A DNA stretch of 64,000 nucleotides from Glutamicibacter protophormiae. GTDB taxonomy: Bacteria > Actinomycetota > Actinomycetes > Actinomycetales > Micrococcaceae. Positions within the stretch are counted from its first letter, which is position 1. The number at the start of each line of letters is the position of its first letter. The DNA is taken from contig NZ_BMPH01000005.1 in NCBI RefSeq assembly GCF_014647495.1, positions 182,651-246,650 on the forward strand. Direction: 5' to 3'. The notes under the pieces were generated by a model. That model saw nothing but the letters and a program-made list of their open reading frames with translations, searched no databases and had not been told where the DNA came from. Below, in pieces: positions 1-9,479 of this stretch. The position numbers and the translations under genes are program-made.

Positions 1-1145
1 AAGACCGTCAGCAGCACCACTGCTTCGTCCTTGGAGAAATGGCGGCTTGGCATTGGCTCGGGGGCCAATGCCTGCGGATCGGAAAGGTCAAAGGCCAACC
101 GGGCAATGGCGGCAGGCATCGGCCGGTTTTCATCGTGGTTTCGTTTCCTGATGGCTTCGACCGCTGTGGCCTGAACATTCCGAAGCGCTCCCGCATAGCG
201 GTCGAGCAGGTCGCCCGAAAGCTTCTTGTCGCCTGCCAGCTGATCCTTGATCAGGTAGGCGTAGCGCAACGCCAGCAGGGTGAGCTGCTCGGGGTAGTCC
301 AACGGAATATCAAAGCCGGTCTCGCTCAGAACGATTTCCCTGGACAACGACCCGAACATTGCGTAGCCGATGGCGCTGGCCACGGCATCATCGCCGAGGT
401 ATCCCGTCGCGTAATGCGCTGAATGCGGGAGCACAGCGGTGTGCGTCCGGAAATCGATGATCCATGGGAACACCGAGGTGAGACCGCGATGCGCGGATAC
501 CGGATCGTTCGCGTTCCAGAAGTTCACCCACCATGACAGGTTCGTCGGAGGCTCTTTCAAGGTCTTTCGCAGGTCGTCGACATTGAATTTGCCGCTGGCC
601 AGAGGGCTTCCGAGGGTCACCATGCCGACAACCTCGACCGCAGCTGGTAGGCGGCGGACCAAATCGGCGGCTATCACGGAGCCGAGGCTGTGGCCCACGA
701 GCACCACCTGGCCCGACGTCGGCACCTGATCCAGGATGCGCTGCAGGACGTTAGCTCGGATCGCCGGATTGTGCAGGTAGTTGTCGGCCTGTTTAAAGAA
801 CGGGAACCCGACCGTGGCGTTGACCAGGGTGTCGCCTAACCACGTGCCTTTGCCGGCGTTGTGGCGTCCGAGGTGGAACTCGACGGATCCCATCCGGCGT
901 TCGAACTCCCGGCGGTTTGTCCGCGCGGCATCTCGCGAGGGCTGCTTGATCGTCAGCGGCGGTACCGGCACGCTGTCATCCAGGCCTTTCAGCGCGTGAG
1001 CGAATTTGGGGGCCAACACCTGTTCCAGGTCCAATTCCGGATATCCCAGGCGGAGCAGGGAGTCATTGAGATGGGCGCGCCACTTGTCGTTCGGATCGCC
1101 GTCGCCAACACCATGCAAGAACAGCAAAACCGGTTTCTTCGACAA
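1..1145 (-). CDS. alpha/beta hydrolase, putative serine esterase (3' end cut by window edge)
   Basis: About 381 residues are visible and the frame is still open at base 1, so the C-terminus lies outside the window. The protein begins with a hydrophobic strand followed by an FLHGVGDGDP motif, which is an oxyanion-hole loop. A nucleophile elbow GHSLGS is encoded near 690-675 on the minus strand. Both are classic for alpha/beta-hydrolase lipases and esterases. I chose the TTG at 1145-1143 because a GGAGATGGAG ribosome binding site lies just upstream and no ATG or GTG in this frame fits better. The second half (acidic, helical) matches nothing I recognise. There is no signal peptide, so the enzyme is probably cytosolic. 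Substrate unknown. Confidence 0.75.
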   Translation of the reverse strand, partial: MSKKPVLLFLHGVGDGDPNDKWRAHLNDSLLRLGYPELDLEQVLAPKFAHALKGLDDSVPVPPLTIKQPSRDAARTNRREFERRMGSVEFHLGRHNAGKGTWLGDTLVNATVGFPFFKQADNYLHNPAIRANVLQRILDQVPTSGQVVLVGHSLGSVIAADLVRRLPAAVEVVGMVTLGSPLASGKFNVDDLRKTLKEPPTNLSWWVNFWNANDPVSAHRGLTSVFPWIIDFRTHTAVLPHSAHYATGYLGDDAVASAIGYAMFGSLSREIVLSETGFDIPLDYPEQLTLLALRYAYLIKDQLAGDKKLSGDLLDRYAGALRNVQATAVEAIRKRNHDENRPMPAAIARLAFDLSDPQALAPEPMPSRHFSKDEAVVLLTV

Positions 1146-1296
1146 GACAACTCCATCTCCAGTCGACCGCACGGTCGATGAGGGACATATGACAACGTTT
1201 TCCTGCCATCATATCGGGCGGCTCGGACAATCCGCCGCCGCGCTGACGCTGCTGGAGCGCACGGCCTTCAGCATCGCGCGCACCTATCTGAACTGA

Positions 1297-2238
<942 letters not shown>

Positions 2239-2240
2239 CC

Positions 2241-2465
2241 GGCTCCGAATTCGGCGGCCGCCACGAGCTCTACGAGCGCAACTACTCGGGCAACCACGAG
2301 AACGTGCGCATCGAGATGCTGATGCACGCCAAGCAGTCCGGCGCCGTCGGCCTGATGAACGGCATGGTCGAACAGTGCATGGGCGAATACAACCTGGATG
2401 GCTGGACCGTTCCGGACCTGTTCAACAGCGACGACGTCAACGCCTTCATGAAGCGCGGGCGCTGA
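2241..2465 (+). pseudogene. C-terminal remnant of a 4-hydroxyphenylacetate 3-hydroxylase (HpaB-like)
   Basis: Some 74 codons in one frame, starting immediately after the stop of the preceding hydrolase, read [14 protein letters not shown], then an NMVEQCM-like helix and a terminal DLFNSDDV segment. This is the characteristic C-terminus of the large FAD-dependent HpaB monooxygenases (about 500 residues). The first ~420 residues are absent and no start codon with a ribosome binding site is present, so this is a leftover 3' end that kept its own terminator. It cannot be functional on its own. Confidence 0.75.
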
Positions 2466-2479
2466 TTCGCTGAACCCGT

Positions 2480-2516
2480 CGAAACCTCCGGATGGCCCCG
2501 CCGCCCGGAGGTTTCG
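2480..2516 (+). terminator. perfect 12-bp hairpin after the hpaB remnant
   Basis: CGAAACCTCCGG and CCGGAGGTTTCG are exact inverted repeats separated by 13 nt, 15 nt after the remnant's stop. It is probably the original terminator of the lost hydroxylase gene and now serves the upstream hydrolase. No long T-run follows. Confidence 0.65.
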
Positions 2517-2671
2517 CCATGCCCGGCACGCCGCGTCCCGCAGGCGTCATGCGGCGACATGTTCGGCGCTCCGGCCCGCCGCGCGCCGGCCGAATATGAC
2601 TCCGTCTTGCGGTGCGTTCCGCCGCGTGACGGCGCGGTTCCCGACCGCTCCGGGGGCGTGCTTGAATCGGT

Positions 2672-2760
2672 GCATCCAAGCGGCCGAGAGACCTGGCTCC
2701 GCGACGCCGCCGCAAACCTGCACTTCCGCAGGCAGTGCTACCGCCAGGTTCGATGGAGCC
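2672..2760 (+). promoter_or_regulatory. SAM-I (S-box) type riboswitch aptamer
   Basis: The leader carries the ordered S-box blocks: GAGAGACCTGGCTC (2685-2698), GACGCCGC followed by GCAAACC (2703-2718), a GCxCttcc hairpin, AGTGCTACCGCCAGG (2734-2748) and CGATGGAG (2751-2758). CCTGG of the first block can pair with CCAGG of the later block, and the CATC/GATG segments can close the basal helix. This matches the conserved core of SAM-I riboswitches. It sits about 50 nt upstream of two DszC/SfnB-like monooxygenase genes, so sulfur-responsive control fits. The basal helix looks weak by eye, and the expression platform could act on translation because the ribosome binding site AAGGAG lies at 2795-2800. 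Confidence 0.72.
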
Positions 2761-2807
2761 CGGGAACCCCGGAATCCCTCGGAACACGATGTCCAAGGAG
2801 CCCGATC

Positions 2808-4019
2808 ATGACCGTCACCGCACTGCCCCGCGTCCCCTACGCCGGCACCGCCAGCGAGACCGAACTGGAGCACTGGCGCGGCATCGCCCGCCAGGTCGCC
2901 GGCACCCTGGCCGCCGACGCGCTGGCCCGCGACCGCGCCAACGCGCAGCCCTTCGCCGAGGTGCGGCTCTTGCGCGAGGCCGGGCTGCTGGACCTGCTGG
3001 CTCCCGCCGAATTCGGCGGTGCCGGAGGGCACTTCGAGACGGCCTTCGAGGTCATTCGCATCCTGGCCGCCGCCGACGGGTCGATCTCCCAGCTGCTGGC
3101 CTACCACTACATCAACCAGTCTTCCATCGCGTTCTACGCCCCGGCCGAGGCGCAGGCCGCCTGGTGGCGGCGCACCGTGGAGGAACGCTGGCTGTGGGGC
3201 GACTCGGTCAACCCGGTGGACCCGGCCCTCGTGCTGACCCGCGAGGGCGCCGGCTACCGGCTGAACGGCACCAAGCGCTTCTCCACCGGATCCGGGGTGG
3301 GCGAGGTGATCGTCGTGAACGCCCAGGTCGAAGGCACCGGCGAGCTGCTGGCCTTCGTGGTGCCGCGCGATGCGCAGGGGCTGGAGATCGTCGACGACTG
3401 GGACTACCTGGGCCAGCGGCTGAGCGCGTCGAACTCGCTGGTGTACCGCAACGTGCGCATCGAGCCGGCCGACGTGCTGGGCCCGGTCACCGACGAGCCG
3501 GTCTCCACCCTGCTCACCCCGGGCATCCAGCTGGCCTTCGCCAACTTCTACGTGGGCATCGCGCAGGGCGCGCTGGAACGCGGCAAGCAGATCCTGCTGG
3601 GGCGCAAGAACGCCTGGTTCCTCTCAGCTGCGGAAACCTACTCGCAGGATCCGGTGTTCCAGCGCACCGTGGGCGAGCTGAAGGCCCGCACCGCCGCCGT
3701 CGCCGCCCTGGCCGAGAAGCTGGGCCGCAGGTTCGATGCGCTGCTCTCGCTGGCCGGCGCGGTCACCCAGCCGCAGCGCGCCGAACTGGCCGTGGCGATC
3801 GCGGAGCTGAAGGTCGTGGCCACCGAGGCCGGCGTGGAGGTCGCCAACCGCATCTTCGAGGTCACCGGTTCCTCCTCCACCCAGAGCGGCGTCGGCCTGG
3901 ACCTGTTCTGGCGCAACGTGCGCACGCACTCGCTGCACGACCCGGTGGACTACAAGAAGATCGAGGTCGGCGCGTACTTCCTGCGCGGCGAATCGCAGCC
4001 GCTGTCGCTGTACACCTAG
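2808..4019 (+). CDS. DszC/SfnB-like flavin-dependent monooxygenase (acyl-CoA dehydrogenase fold)
   Basis: 403 residues with acyl-CoA dehydrogenase architecture: N-terminal helical domain, a GSGVGE beta-domain stretch and a C-terminal helical bundle ending in HDPVDYKKIEVG. The NVRTHSLHDPVDYKK-type ending and the family wording are those of DszC/SfnB flavin monooxygenases, which use reduced flavin to oxygenate organosulfur compounds rather than dehydrogenate acyl-CoA. ATG at 2808 has AAGGAG eight bases upstream; the longer open frame from 2559 runs through the riboswitch and is rejected. It is the first gene of a pair with the next one (28-nt gap). The SAM-I type leader suggests induction under sulfur limitation. 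Exact substrate not determinable. Confidence 0.8.
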   Translation: MTVTALPRVPYAGTASETELEHWRGIARQVAGTLAADALARDRANAQPFAEVRLLREAGLLDLLAPAEFGGAGGHFETAFEVIRILAAADGSISQLLAYHYINQSSIAFYAPAEAQAAWWRRTVEERWLWGDSVNPVDPALVLTREGAGYRLNGTKRFSTGSGVGEVIVVNAQVEGTGELLAFVVPRDAQGLEIVDDWDYLGQRLSASNSLVYRNVRIEPADVLGPVTDEPVSTLLTPGIQLAFANFYVGIAQGALERGKQILLGRKNAWFLSAAETYSQDPVFQRTVGELKARTAAVAALAEKLGRRFDALLSLAGAVTQPQRAELAVAIAELKVVATEAGVEVANRIFEVTGSSSTQSGVGLDLFWRNVRTHSLHDPVDYKKIEVGAYFLRGESQPLSLYT

Positions 4020-4047
4020 ACATTCCACCGCCTGAAAGGACCGCACC

Positions 4048-5268
4048 ATGACCGCACTTGCCACCCGCACCCGCCTGGCAGAACTCACCGCCCGCTTCGC
4101 CCCGCACTTCGAGAAGATCGCGGCCGGCGCCGCCGAGCGCGACCGCACCGGCGCCCTGCCCTACCAGGAGGTCGCCGGCCTGGCCGCCGCCGGCTTCGGC
4201 GCGATCCGCGTGCCCGTCTCCCACGGCGGGGCCGGCGCCACCCTGCCCGAGCTGTTCGAGCTGCTCACCGAGCTGGCCGCGGCCGACTCCAACATCGCCC
4301 AGGCGCTGCGCGCGCACTTCGCCTTCGTGGAGGACCGCCTGGTCGCCGCGCCGGGCCCCGGCCGCGACACCTGGCTGGCCCGCTTCGCCGCCGGCGAGCT
4401 GGTCGGCAACTCCTGGACCGAGGTCGGCGCCGTGAAGGTGGGCGAGGTGATCACCAAGGTCAGCCCGGACGGGGCCGGGGGCTTCAGCATCACCGGCGCC
4501 AAGTACTACTCCACCGGCTCGATCTTCGCCGACTGGCTGGACACCTACGCCGAACGCACCGACACCAAAACCCGCGTCATCGCCGCCGTCCGGCGCCACC
4601 AGCCGGGTGTGGCCCTGGCCGAGGACTGGGACGGCTTCGGCCAGCGCACCACCGGAACCGGCACCTCCACGTTCACCGGCGCGGCCGTGGAAGAGCTGAT
4701 CGAGTTCGACACCCGCTTCAAGTACCAGACCGCGTTCTACCAGCAGGTGCTGCTGGCGGTGCTCGCCGGTTCCGCCCGGGCCGCCGAGCGCGAATTCGCC
4801 GCGCAGCTGGCGGCCCGCAAGCGCACCTTCAGCCACGCCGCGGCCAATCTCGCGGGGCAGGATCCGCAGCTGCTGCAGGTCATCGGCGAGGTCTCCGCCG
4901 CCGCCTTCGCCGCGGCGGCTACCGTCGAGCGCGTCTCCCACGCGCTGCAGGGCGCCTACGAGTCGGCGATCGCGCTGCACTCCGGCGGCAGCGCGGAGGC
5001 CGACGAGGCCGCCAACGACGCGGCCGAGCTCGCCTCCGCCCAGGGGCAGGTGGTGCTGACCCCGCTGGTGCTCACCGCGCTCACCCACGCTTTCGACGCG
5101 CTCGCCGCCTCCGCCACCAGCGTGTCCAAGAACCTGGACCGCCATTGGCGCAACGCCCGCACCGCCGGCAACCACAACCCGTGGGTGTTCAAGGCGCGGC
5201 TGATCGGCGACCTCGCGGTCAACGGCACGCAGCTGCCCCGCGTCTGGGCGATCGGCGCCTCGAAGTAA
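4048..5268 (+). CDS. second DszC/SfnB-like flavin-dependent monooxygenase
   Basis: 406 residues, clearly a paralogue in fold and length of the preceding gene. It has an N-terminal helical domain, a TGAKYYSTGS segment matching TGTKRFSTGS of its neighbour, and a C-terminal SKNLDRHWRNARTAGNHNP block typical of the SfnB/DszC branch. AAAGGA precedes the ATG by 9 nt. It is co-transcribed with the first monooxygenase and presumably works on a related organosulfur substrate or as the next oxidation step. No flavin reductase is encoded beside them, so reduced flavin must come from elsewhere. Acyl-CoA dehydrogenase annotations from automatic pipelines would be misleading here. Confidence 0.8.
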   Translation: MTALATRTRLAELTARFAPHFEKIAAGAAERDRTGALPYQEVAGLAAAGFGAIRVPVSHGGAGATLPELFELLTELAAADSNIAQALRAHFAFVEDRLVAAPGPGRDTWLARFAAGELVGNSWTEVGAVKVGEVITKVSPDGAGGFSITGAKYYSTGSIFADWLDTYAERTDTKTRVIAAVRRHQPGVALAEDWDGFGQRTTGTGTSTFTGAAVEELIEFDTRFKYQTAFYQQVLLAVLAGSARAAEREFAAQLAARKRTFSHAAANLAGQDPQLLQVIGEVSAAAFAAAATVERVSHALQGAYESAIALHSGGSAEADEAANDAAELASAQGQVVLTPLVLTALTHAFDALAASATSVSKNLDRHWRNARTAGNHNPWVFKARLIGDLAVNGTQLPRVWAIGASK

Positions 5269-5325
5269 TCCACAATCCGCAGCTGCGGCGGTCCGCCCCC
5301 TCGGCGCCCGCCGCAGGCTGGGGAC

Positions 5326-7077
5326 ATGGAGCACACCACAAGCACCGAAGCGGTCGGGAAACTGGCCGAGGCCCGCAGCCTCATCGCCGCGGCCTGGGCG
5401 GAGGCGGCCGACGCGGACCTCCCCGCCGGCCACGCCGCCTACTTCGCGCTGCTTGTCGAACAGCTGGGCCAGGAGTTCGCCCGCGCCCAGCTCTTCGCCG
5501 CGGACCTGCTGCGCCGCACCGGCGCCCACCAGCTGGACGCCGACTCCTTCCAGGCCATCGCCGACGCCGGCGAGCAGCCCAGCGCCGAGGACCTCGCCCG
5601 CGCCGCCGGGCGCACCACCATGGGCCGCACGCCCTACAAGAACACCGCCGGGCTACTGCACAACTGGCTGGGCATCCCGCTGGGCACCGCCCGCGACCGG
5701 CTGGCCCAGGCCGACTGCCTCATCGCCCAGGTCACCACCGCCGGCCACCGCGCGCAGCCGCTGCTGCCTGAGCTGGCGGCCGAATTCACCGCCCCGCGCT
5801 CCGACCCGCGCCTGGTGCTTTCCGCCTCCCGCCTGATCCACGGCGCCCAGAAAGACTTCGGCCCCGGCCCCGCCGGGGAGCGGGCCCGCGCCGGCATCCA
5901 AGCCGAGGCCGTCGAGCTGATCCGCGAACAGCCCGCAACCGCCCGCAAGCACGTCGCCGACCTGATTCACCAGCTCAAATCCGGCAAGCGGCCGCTGGGT
6001 GCGTTGCTCTCGGAGATCGGCCTGTTCAAGCTGGGCCGCCGCAAGGGGCTGGAAAACTACCTGCTGCGCCTGCTGCCCTCGCAGGCCGAGGTCCTCGACG
6101 CGCACCTGCGCAAGGTGGACAACCCCAAAACCGAGGCCGGCAACCGCGAGGACCTCCACCGCCAGGCCGCCGAGGATCTCGCCGCCGAAAACGGCGACCC
6201 GGACGGCTGGGACAACTCCGAGACCATGCCCGACTGGGCGCAGGACCCGGAAGCCGCCGCTGCCGAGGCGGAGGACCCGGACCATGAAGACCCGGGTCAT
6301 GAAGACCCGGGCCCCGACGACCCCGATGCCGCCGAATCCACGCAGTCGCAGCCGGAACCCGGCGGAGAAGCTGCCGGGGATGAACCGCCGGCGGCCTCCG
6401 CGGCCGCCGAGCTGCTGGTCCCGTTCGAGGATATGCGTCCCGAACTTCGCCACCTGATGGGCCTGCTCGCGACGCTCAAATCCACCGGTACCGGAAAGCG
6501 CCAAGGTGCCGCCGCCGAGGTCGGCATCATCATCGACTACGACAAGATGCTCGAAGCGGGGCAGGACTTCGCGGTGACCATCACGGGCAAGCCGATTTCC
6601 GCCGGCGAGGCGAGGGCGGCGCTCTGCAATGCAGGCATCTACCCGGTGGTCCTGAACGGGCGCGACAGAATCCTCAATCTCGGCCGGTCGCAGCGGCTGT
6701 TTTCCAAGAGCCAGGCCAAGGCCCTGCGCATCGCCCGACGCGGCTGCGCCTTCCCGGGCTGCACCATGCCCGCGGAGCGCTGCGAGCTCGACCATCTGGA
6801 CGCGTGGGAAAAGGGCGGCCGGACGGACATCGACCTTGGCGACCTCTACTGCACGGTGCACCACATCGGGCGCCACTGCGGGTTGTTCCACGCAGTCAAG
6901 GTCGAAGGCAGCAGACCCATGGTGCTGTTGCCCAAGAGCGTGGACCCCGAACAGCGCCTCCACCTCAACACGCACTTCCTCACGCCTGCCGAGTCGAAAC
7001 GCGCCCTCGCCTGGGCTGCCGAAGCAACCCAGCTCTGGAAGGCCGGCAAGTTGAAGGTGACCATCGCCGAGGCCTGA
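5326..7077 (+). CDS. DUF222 / HNH endonuclease-domain protein (13E12 repeat type)
   Basis: 583 residues. The N-terminal ~330 residues form the helical DUF222 region. They are followed by a low-complexity acidic segment (repeated EDPxHEDPG, roughly residues 305-345), and then an HNH motif with CAFPGC, ELDHLDAW and a later TVHH, which holds the metal-binding Cys and His residues. This layout defines the abundant 13E12/DUF222-HNH family of actinobacteria, whose biological role is not settled; nuclease activity is presumed from the HNH fold. The gene follows the monooxygenase pair by 57 nt and may be transcribed independently. The acidic linker is an imperfect repeat, possibly length-variable. 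Confidence 0.88.
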   Translation: MEHTTSTEAVGKLAEARSLIAAAWAEAADADLPAGHAAYFALLVEQLGQEFARAQLFAADLLRRTGAHQLDADSFQAIADAGEQPSAEDLARAAGRTTMGRTPYKNTAGLLHNWLGIPLGTARDRLAQADCLIAQVTTAGHRAQPLLPELAAEFTAPRSDPRLVLSASRLIHGAQKDFGPGPAGERARAGIQAEAVELIREQPATARKHVADLIHQLKSGKRPLGALLSEIGLFKLGRRKGLENYLLRLLPSQAEVLDAHLRKVDNPKTEAGNREDLHRQAAEDLAAENGDPDGWDNSETMPDWAQDPEAAAAEAEDPDHEDPGHEDPGPDDPDAAESTQSQPEPGGEAAGDEPPAASAAAELLVPFEDMRPELRHLMGLLATLKSTGTGKRQGAAAEVGIIIDYDKMLEAGQDFAVTITGKPISAGEARAALCNAGIYPVVLNGRDRILNLGRSQRLFSKSQAKALRIARRGCAFPGCTMPAERCELDHLDAWEKGGRTDIDLGDLYCTVHHIGRHCGLFHAVKVEGSRPMVLLPKSVDPEQRLHLNTHFLTPAESKRALAWAAEATQLWKAGKLKVTIAEA

Positions 7078-7193
7078 TCGCACCCGCGCGAGCGCAACCG
7101 CGAGCCGGAAAATCGCCGGGTCCAAACGTTGTTTTCGGGCGTACAGTGAAAGGACGGGTGTTCGGTTTTCCATATCAAAGGAGATGGTCAGCC

Positions 7194-7622
7194 ATGCAAG
7201 CTGACGTCAAATTCAAAATGCCGTTTAACTTCGTCCAGGTGTTGATCGCAGCCTTTGGCGCCATGGCCCTGAGCGCACTCACTTTCTTCATCGCGGAGGC
7301 CGCCGGGGCGTCCATGAAATTCTCCGACGGGATGTTCCAGAACTTCGATTTCATCCACATCATTCGGTTCACCGTGCCTCCGATCGTGGTGCTCGGCTTC
7401 CTGACCTTCCTCATCGCACGCGGCCGTCCGGGATTCTGCCGCATCGCCCAGGTGATCGGGCTTGCCCTGCTGCTCCTCTCGGCCGTGACGCAGCTGTTCT
7501 TCGCCGAGGATGCGGGAAGCGCGATCGCGGTCGCCATCATGCACGTGATCGTCGGCGCCAGCTGGTACATCGCGGTGAACAATTCCAACAAGAAGGCCAA
7601 CGAGCGAGCCATGGCCGGCTGA
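7194..7622 (+). CDS. small multispanning membrane protein (DUF6069-like)
   Basis: 142 residues with four hydrophobic segments (roughly 14-36, 52-75, 82-102 and 107-127) and a short charged tail. A GGAGATGG ribosome binding site precedes the ATG; an upstream in-frame extension is ignored because it overlaps the preceding gene and lacks hydrophobic content. The next gene is a paralogue: both open with a P-F-N-F-(V/I)-Q-V motif followed by IAA(F/L)GA. Function unknown; the four-helix architecture resembles the DUF6069 family of actinobacteria. Confidence 0.75.
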   Translation: MQADVKFKMPFNFVQVLIAAFGAMALSALTFFIAEAAGASMKFSDGMFQNFDFIHIIRFTVPPIVVLGFLTFLIARGRPGFCRIAQVIGLALLLLSAVTQLFFAEDAGSAIAVAIMHVIVGASWYIAVNNSNKKANERAMAG

Positions 7623-7765
7623 TTGGGCTCGGCACGTTCCGGGGGCGTGCCAACTCGCGGATAATCGGTGCGGGCCGGGTGTTGCGGAAGTCACCCGGCC
7701 CAAGGGTTTTGGCCGGTTGTGTTCGACTATAGAATCGTTGAGAACTGTCAACGATATTTTAGGGA

Positions 7766-8209
7766 ATGCCAATGGCCCCGCAGGGAACCCCAAACAGCCC
7801 ATTCAACTTCATCCAGGTAGCCATCGCCGCGCTCGGCGCAGGCTACCTCAACGTCATCATCTTCTTCATCGGCGGCTCGGCCGGAGCCACGATGCAGATC
7901 GGTGAAACTTCGCACGACGTCGTGCACTTCGCCCAGGTTCTGGGCTACACCTGGGCTTCGATAGTTGTCTTGGGCTTCGTGGTGTTCCTGCTCGGCCGGG
8001 CCAAGAAGGGCGTCACCAAGGTGGCCCAGTGGATCGGCCTGATCATCGCCGTGGCGTCGATCGCCTTCCCGATCATGAACTCCGCCGATGTCGCCACCGC
8101 CATCACGCTGAGCATCATCCACGTCATGACCGGTGTTGCATGGTTCTTCGCCGTGCATTACGGAAACAAGAAACTGCATACTGAAGCGCAGGCAGTCGCT
8201 GTCGCCTAA
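7766..8209 (+). CDS. paralogous small membrane protein (DUF6069-like)
   Basis: 147 residues, four predicted membrane helices, sharing the NFIQVAIAALGA opening, a central helix-charged-loop-helix (LLGRAKKG) and an IIHVMTG late helix with the protein encoded 144 nt upstream. TATTTTAGGGA precedes the start; the ATG at 7772 is an alternative start. The two genes look like a tandem duplication that diverged strongly. Function unknown. A strong terminator follows. Confidence 0.75.
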   Translation: MPMAPQGTPNSPFNFIQVAIAALGAGYLNVIIFFIGGSAGATMQIGETSHDVVHFAQVLGYTWASIVVLGFVVFLLGRAKKGVTKVAQWIGLIIAVASIAFPIMNSADVATAITLSIIHVMTGVAWFFAVHYGNKKLHTEAQAVAVA

Positions 8210-8225
8210 CGCCAGGCTGAAAATG

Positions 8226-8258
8226 TCGGCATCGGAAGTCGCTTCCGATGCCGATTTT
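8226..8258 (+). terminator. rho-independent terminator
   Basis: TCGGCATCGGAAG and CTTCCGATGCCGA form a perfect 13-bp stem with a 3-nt loop, followed by TTTT. It lies 16 nt after the membrane protein gene and also faces the convergent small gene on the minus strand, so it may act in both directions. Confidence 0.88.
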
Positions 8259-8276
8259 TGCGTCCTTTGGGGATCC

Positions 8277-8534
8277 TTAAGGCTTGCGGTGGACCAGATA
8301 GATCAGCATCGCGATGATCTTGTGCAGGACCACGATGGAGAAGATTCCGGCCAGTAGGAAAAGGCCGATGGCCGACATGGAGGCCACCGTCAGCCCCCAT
8401 GTATTGATGGTGATCGCACCGTTCTGCATGAAGTAAGCGTTGGCGCTGCTGGATGCAATGCCCAAGACCCAGCAGATGATGGCGCACCAGAAAAAGACCA
8501 GGGTGTCATAGCCGGGCTTGCGAGTGGAAGACAT
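8277..8534 (-). CDS. small membrane protein of unknown function
   Basis: 85 residues with two hydrophobic helices (about 9-35 and 48-76) separated by a short polar turn, ending in a basic HRKP tail. AAAGGTAG lies 8 nt before the ATG. It is convergent with the preceding membrane-protein pair and its third hydrophobic stretch resembles theirs in composition, but I see no clear sequence identity. Not a family I can name. Confidence 0.65.
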   Translation of the reverse strand: MSSTRKPGYDTLVFFWCAIICWVLGIASSSANAYFMQNGAITINTWGLTVASMSAIGLFLLAGIFSIVVLHKIIAMLIYLVHRKP

Positions 8535-8681
8535 GAACTACCTTTGAGCGTTCGAGCCGCGTGGCCTGTCCAAGCGACGCATCATCAACGCTAGGCGCAG
8601 GAGCCATGGGCGGCCAAACGCTCCGCGGTCCATGTCGGAGGCCAGCACGGGGCGCGCTTTCCCGGTGTGCTTAACAGGCCG

Positions 8682-9479
8682 TCACTTTCCGCCCTCCACG
8701 ATGGCCCGGGCCTGCCGCAGCAACGGCTCGTCGACCATCTGCCCTTCGAAGGTGAAAGCGCCGGAGTTCCCGGTGGCGGCGGCCAGCAGCCGCCTCGCCC
8801 GCTCCAGTTGTTCATCCGAAGGGGTGAAGGCGTCGCGGATGACCTGCATCTGGCTGGGATGGATGCTGGCCTTGGCGGTGAAGCCGCTGGCGGCGGCGTC
8901 GGCCGCCTCAACCCGCAGCCCGTCCAGATCCGCGATGTCCAGGTAGACGGAGTCGATGGAGCCCTTGCCGTGTGCGGCCGCCTGCAGCAGCACCTGCGCG
9001 CGGGCGAAGCGGGAGACGTCCCGGTAGCCGCCGTCCGGGTGGCGCGAGGAGGTGCCGCCCAGCGAGGCGGTCAGGTCCTCGGCGCCCCACATCAGGGCGG
9101 AGACGTTGGCCGCCGCCGCGATCTGCGCGGCCGCGTTGATGCCTCGGGCGGTTTCGCACAGCGCAATCACCTCGAAGGGATCCAGCTTCAGCACCTGCTC
9201 GGCGGATTCGCATTTGGGCAGCATGATCCGGGTGTAGCCGGCCTGCTTGACCGCGCGCAGGTCGGCGACGATGTAGTTGGTGTCGAACGGGTTCACGCGC
9301 ACGATGGTGCGTTCGGGGTCCAGCGAGCTGTCCAGCACCGCCTGCCGGGCGGCTTCCTTGTGCTCCGGGGCGACGGCGTCCTCCAGGTCCAGGATGACGG
9401 TGTCGGCGCGGTCGGCGGCCTTGGCGTAGCGGTCGGGCCGGTCGGCCGGGCAGAACAGGATGGCGGGTCCGAGTTTCAT
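8682..9479 (-). CDS. HpcH/HpaI aldolase / citrate lyase beta-subunit-like protein (CitE-like)
   Basis: 265 residues with the CitE/malyl-CoA lyase fingerprints: RPDRYAKA at the N-terminus, ILDLEDAV with the acidic metal ligand, RVNPFDT substrate loop, MLPKCES, ALCET with the metal-binding Glu, and ASIHPSQ near the end. Stand-alone CitE proteins of this length cleave or form beta-hydroxyacyl-CoA thioesters such as malyl-, citramalyl- or methylmalyl-CoA. It is the last gene of a five-gene operon; its ATG overlaps the stop of the MaoC gene by 4 nt and AAGGAG sits just before it. Within this operon it probably performs the final C-C cleavage. Confidence 0.87.
   Translation of the reverse strand: MKLGPAILFCPADRPDRYAKAADRADTVILDLEDAVAPEHKEAARQAVLDSSLDPERTIVRVNPFDTNYIVADLRAVKQAGYTRIMLPKCESAEQVLKLDPFEVIALCETARGINAAAQIAAAANVSALMWGAEDLTASLGGTSSRHPDGGYRDVSRFARAQVLLQAAAHGKGSIDSVYLDIADLDGLRVEAADAAASGFTAKASIHPSQMQVIRDAFTPSDEQLERARRLLAAATGNSGAFTFEGQMVDEPLLRQARAIVEGGK

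Noticed and set aside
1197..1296. Short plus-strand frame ending LLERTAFSIARTYLN, possible tail of a lost gene
   Set aside because: Too short and without recognisable family wording; left as unannotated intergenic DNA.
3862..5529. Minus-strand 555-codon frame opposite the second monooxygenase
   Set aside because: Gly/Arg-rich random-looking translation; the plus strand carries the conserved DszC/SfnB-like protein.
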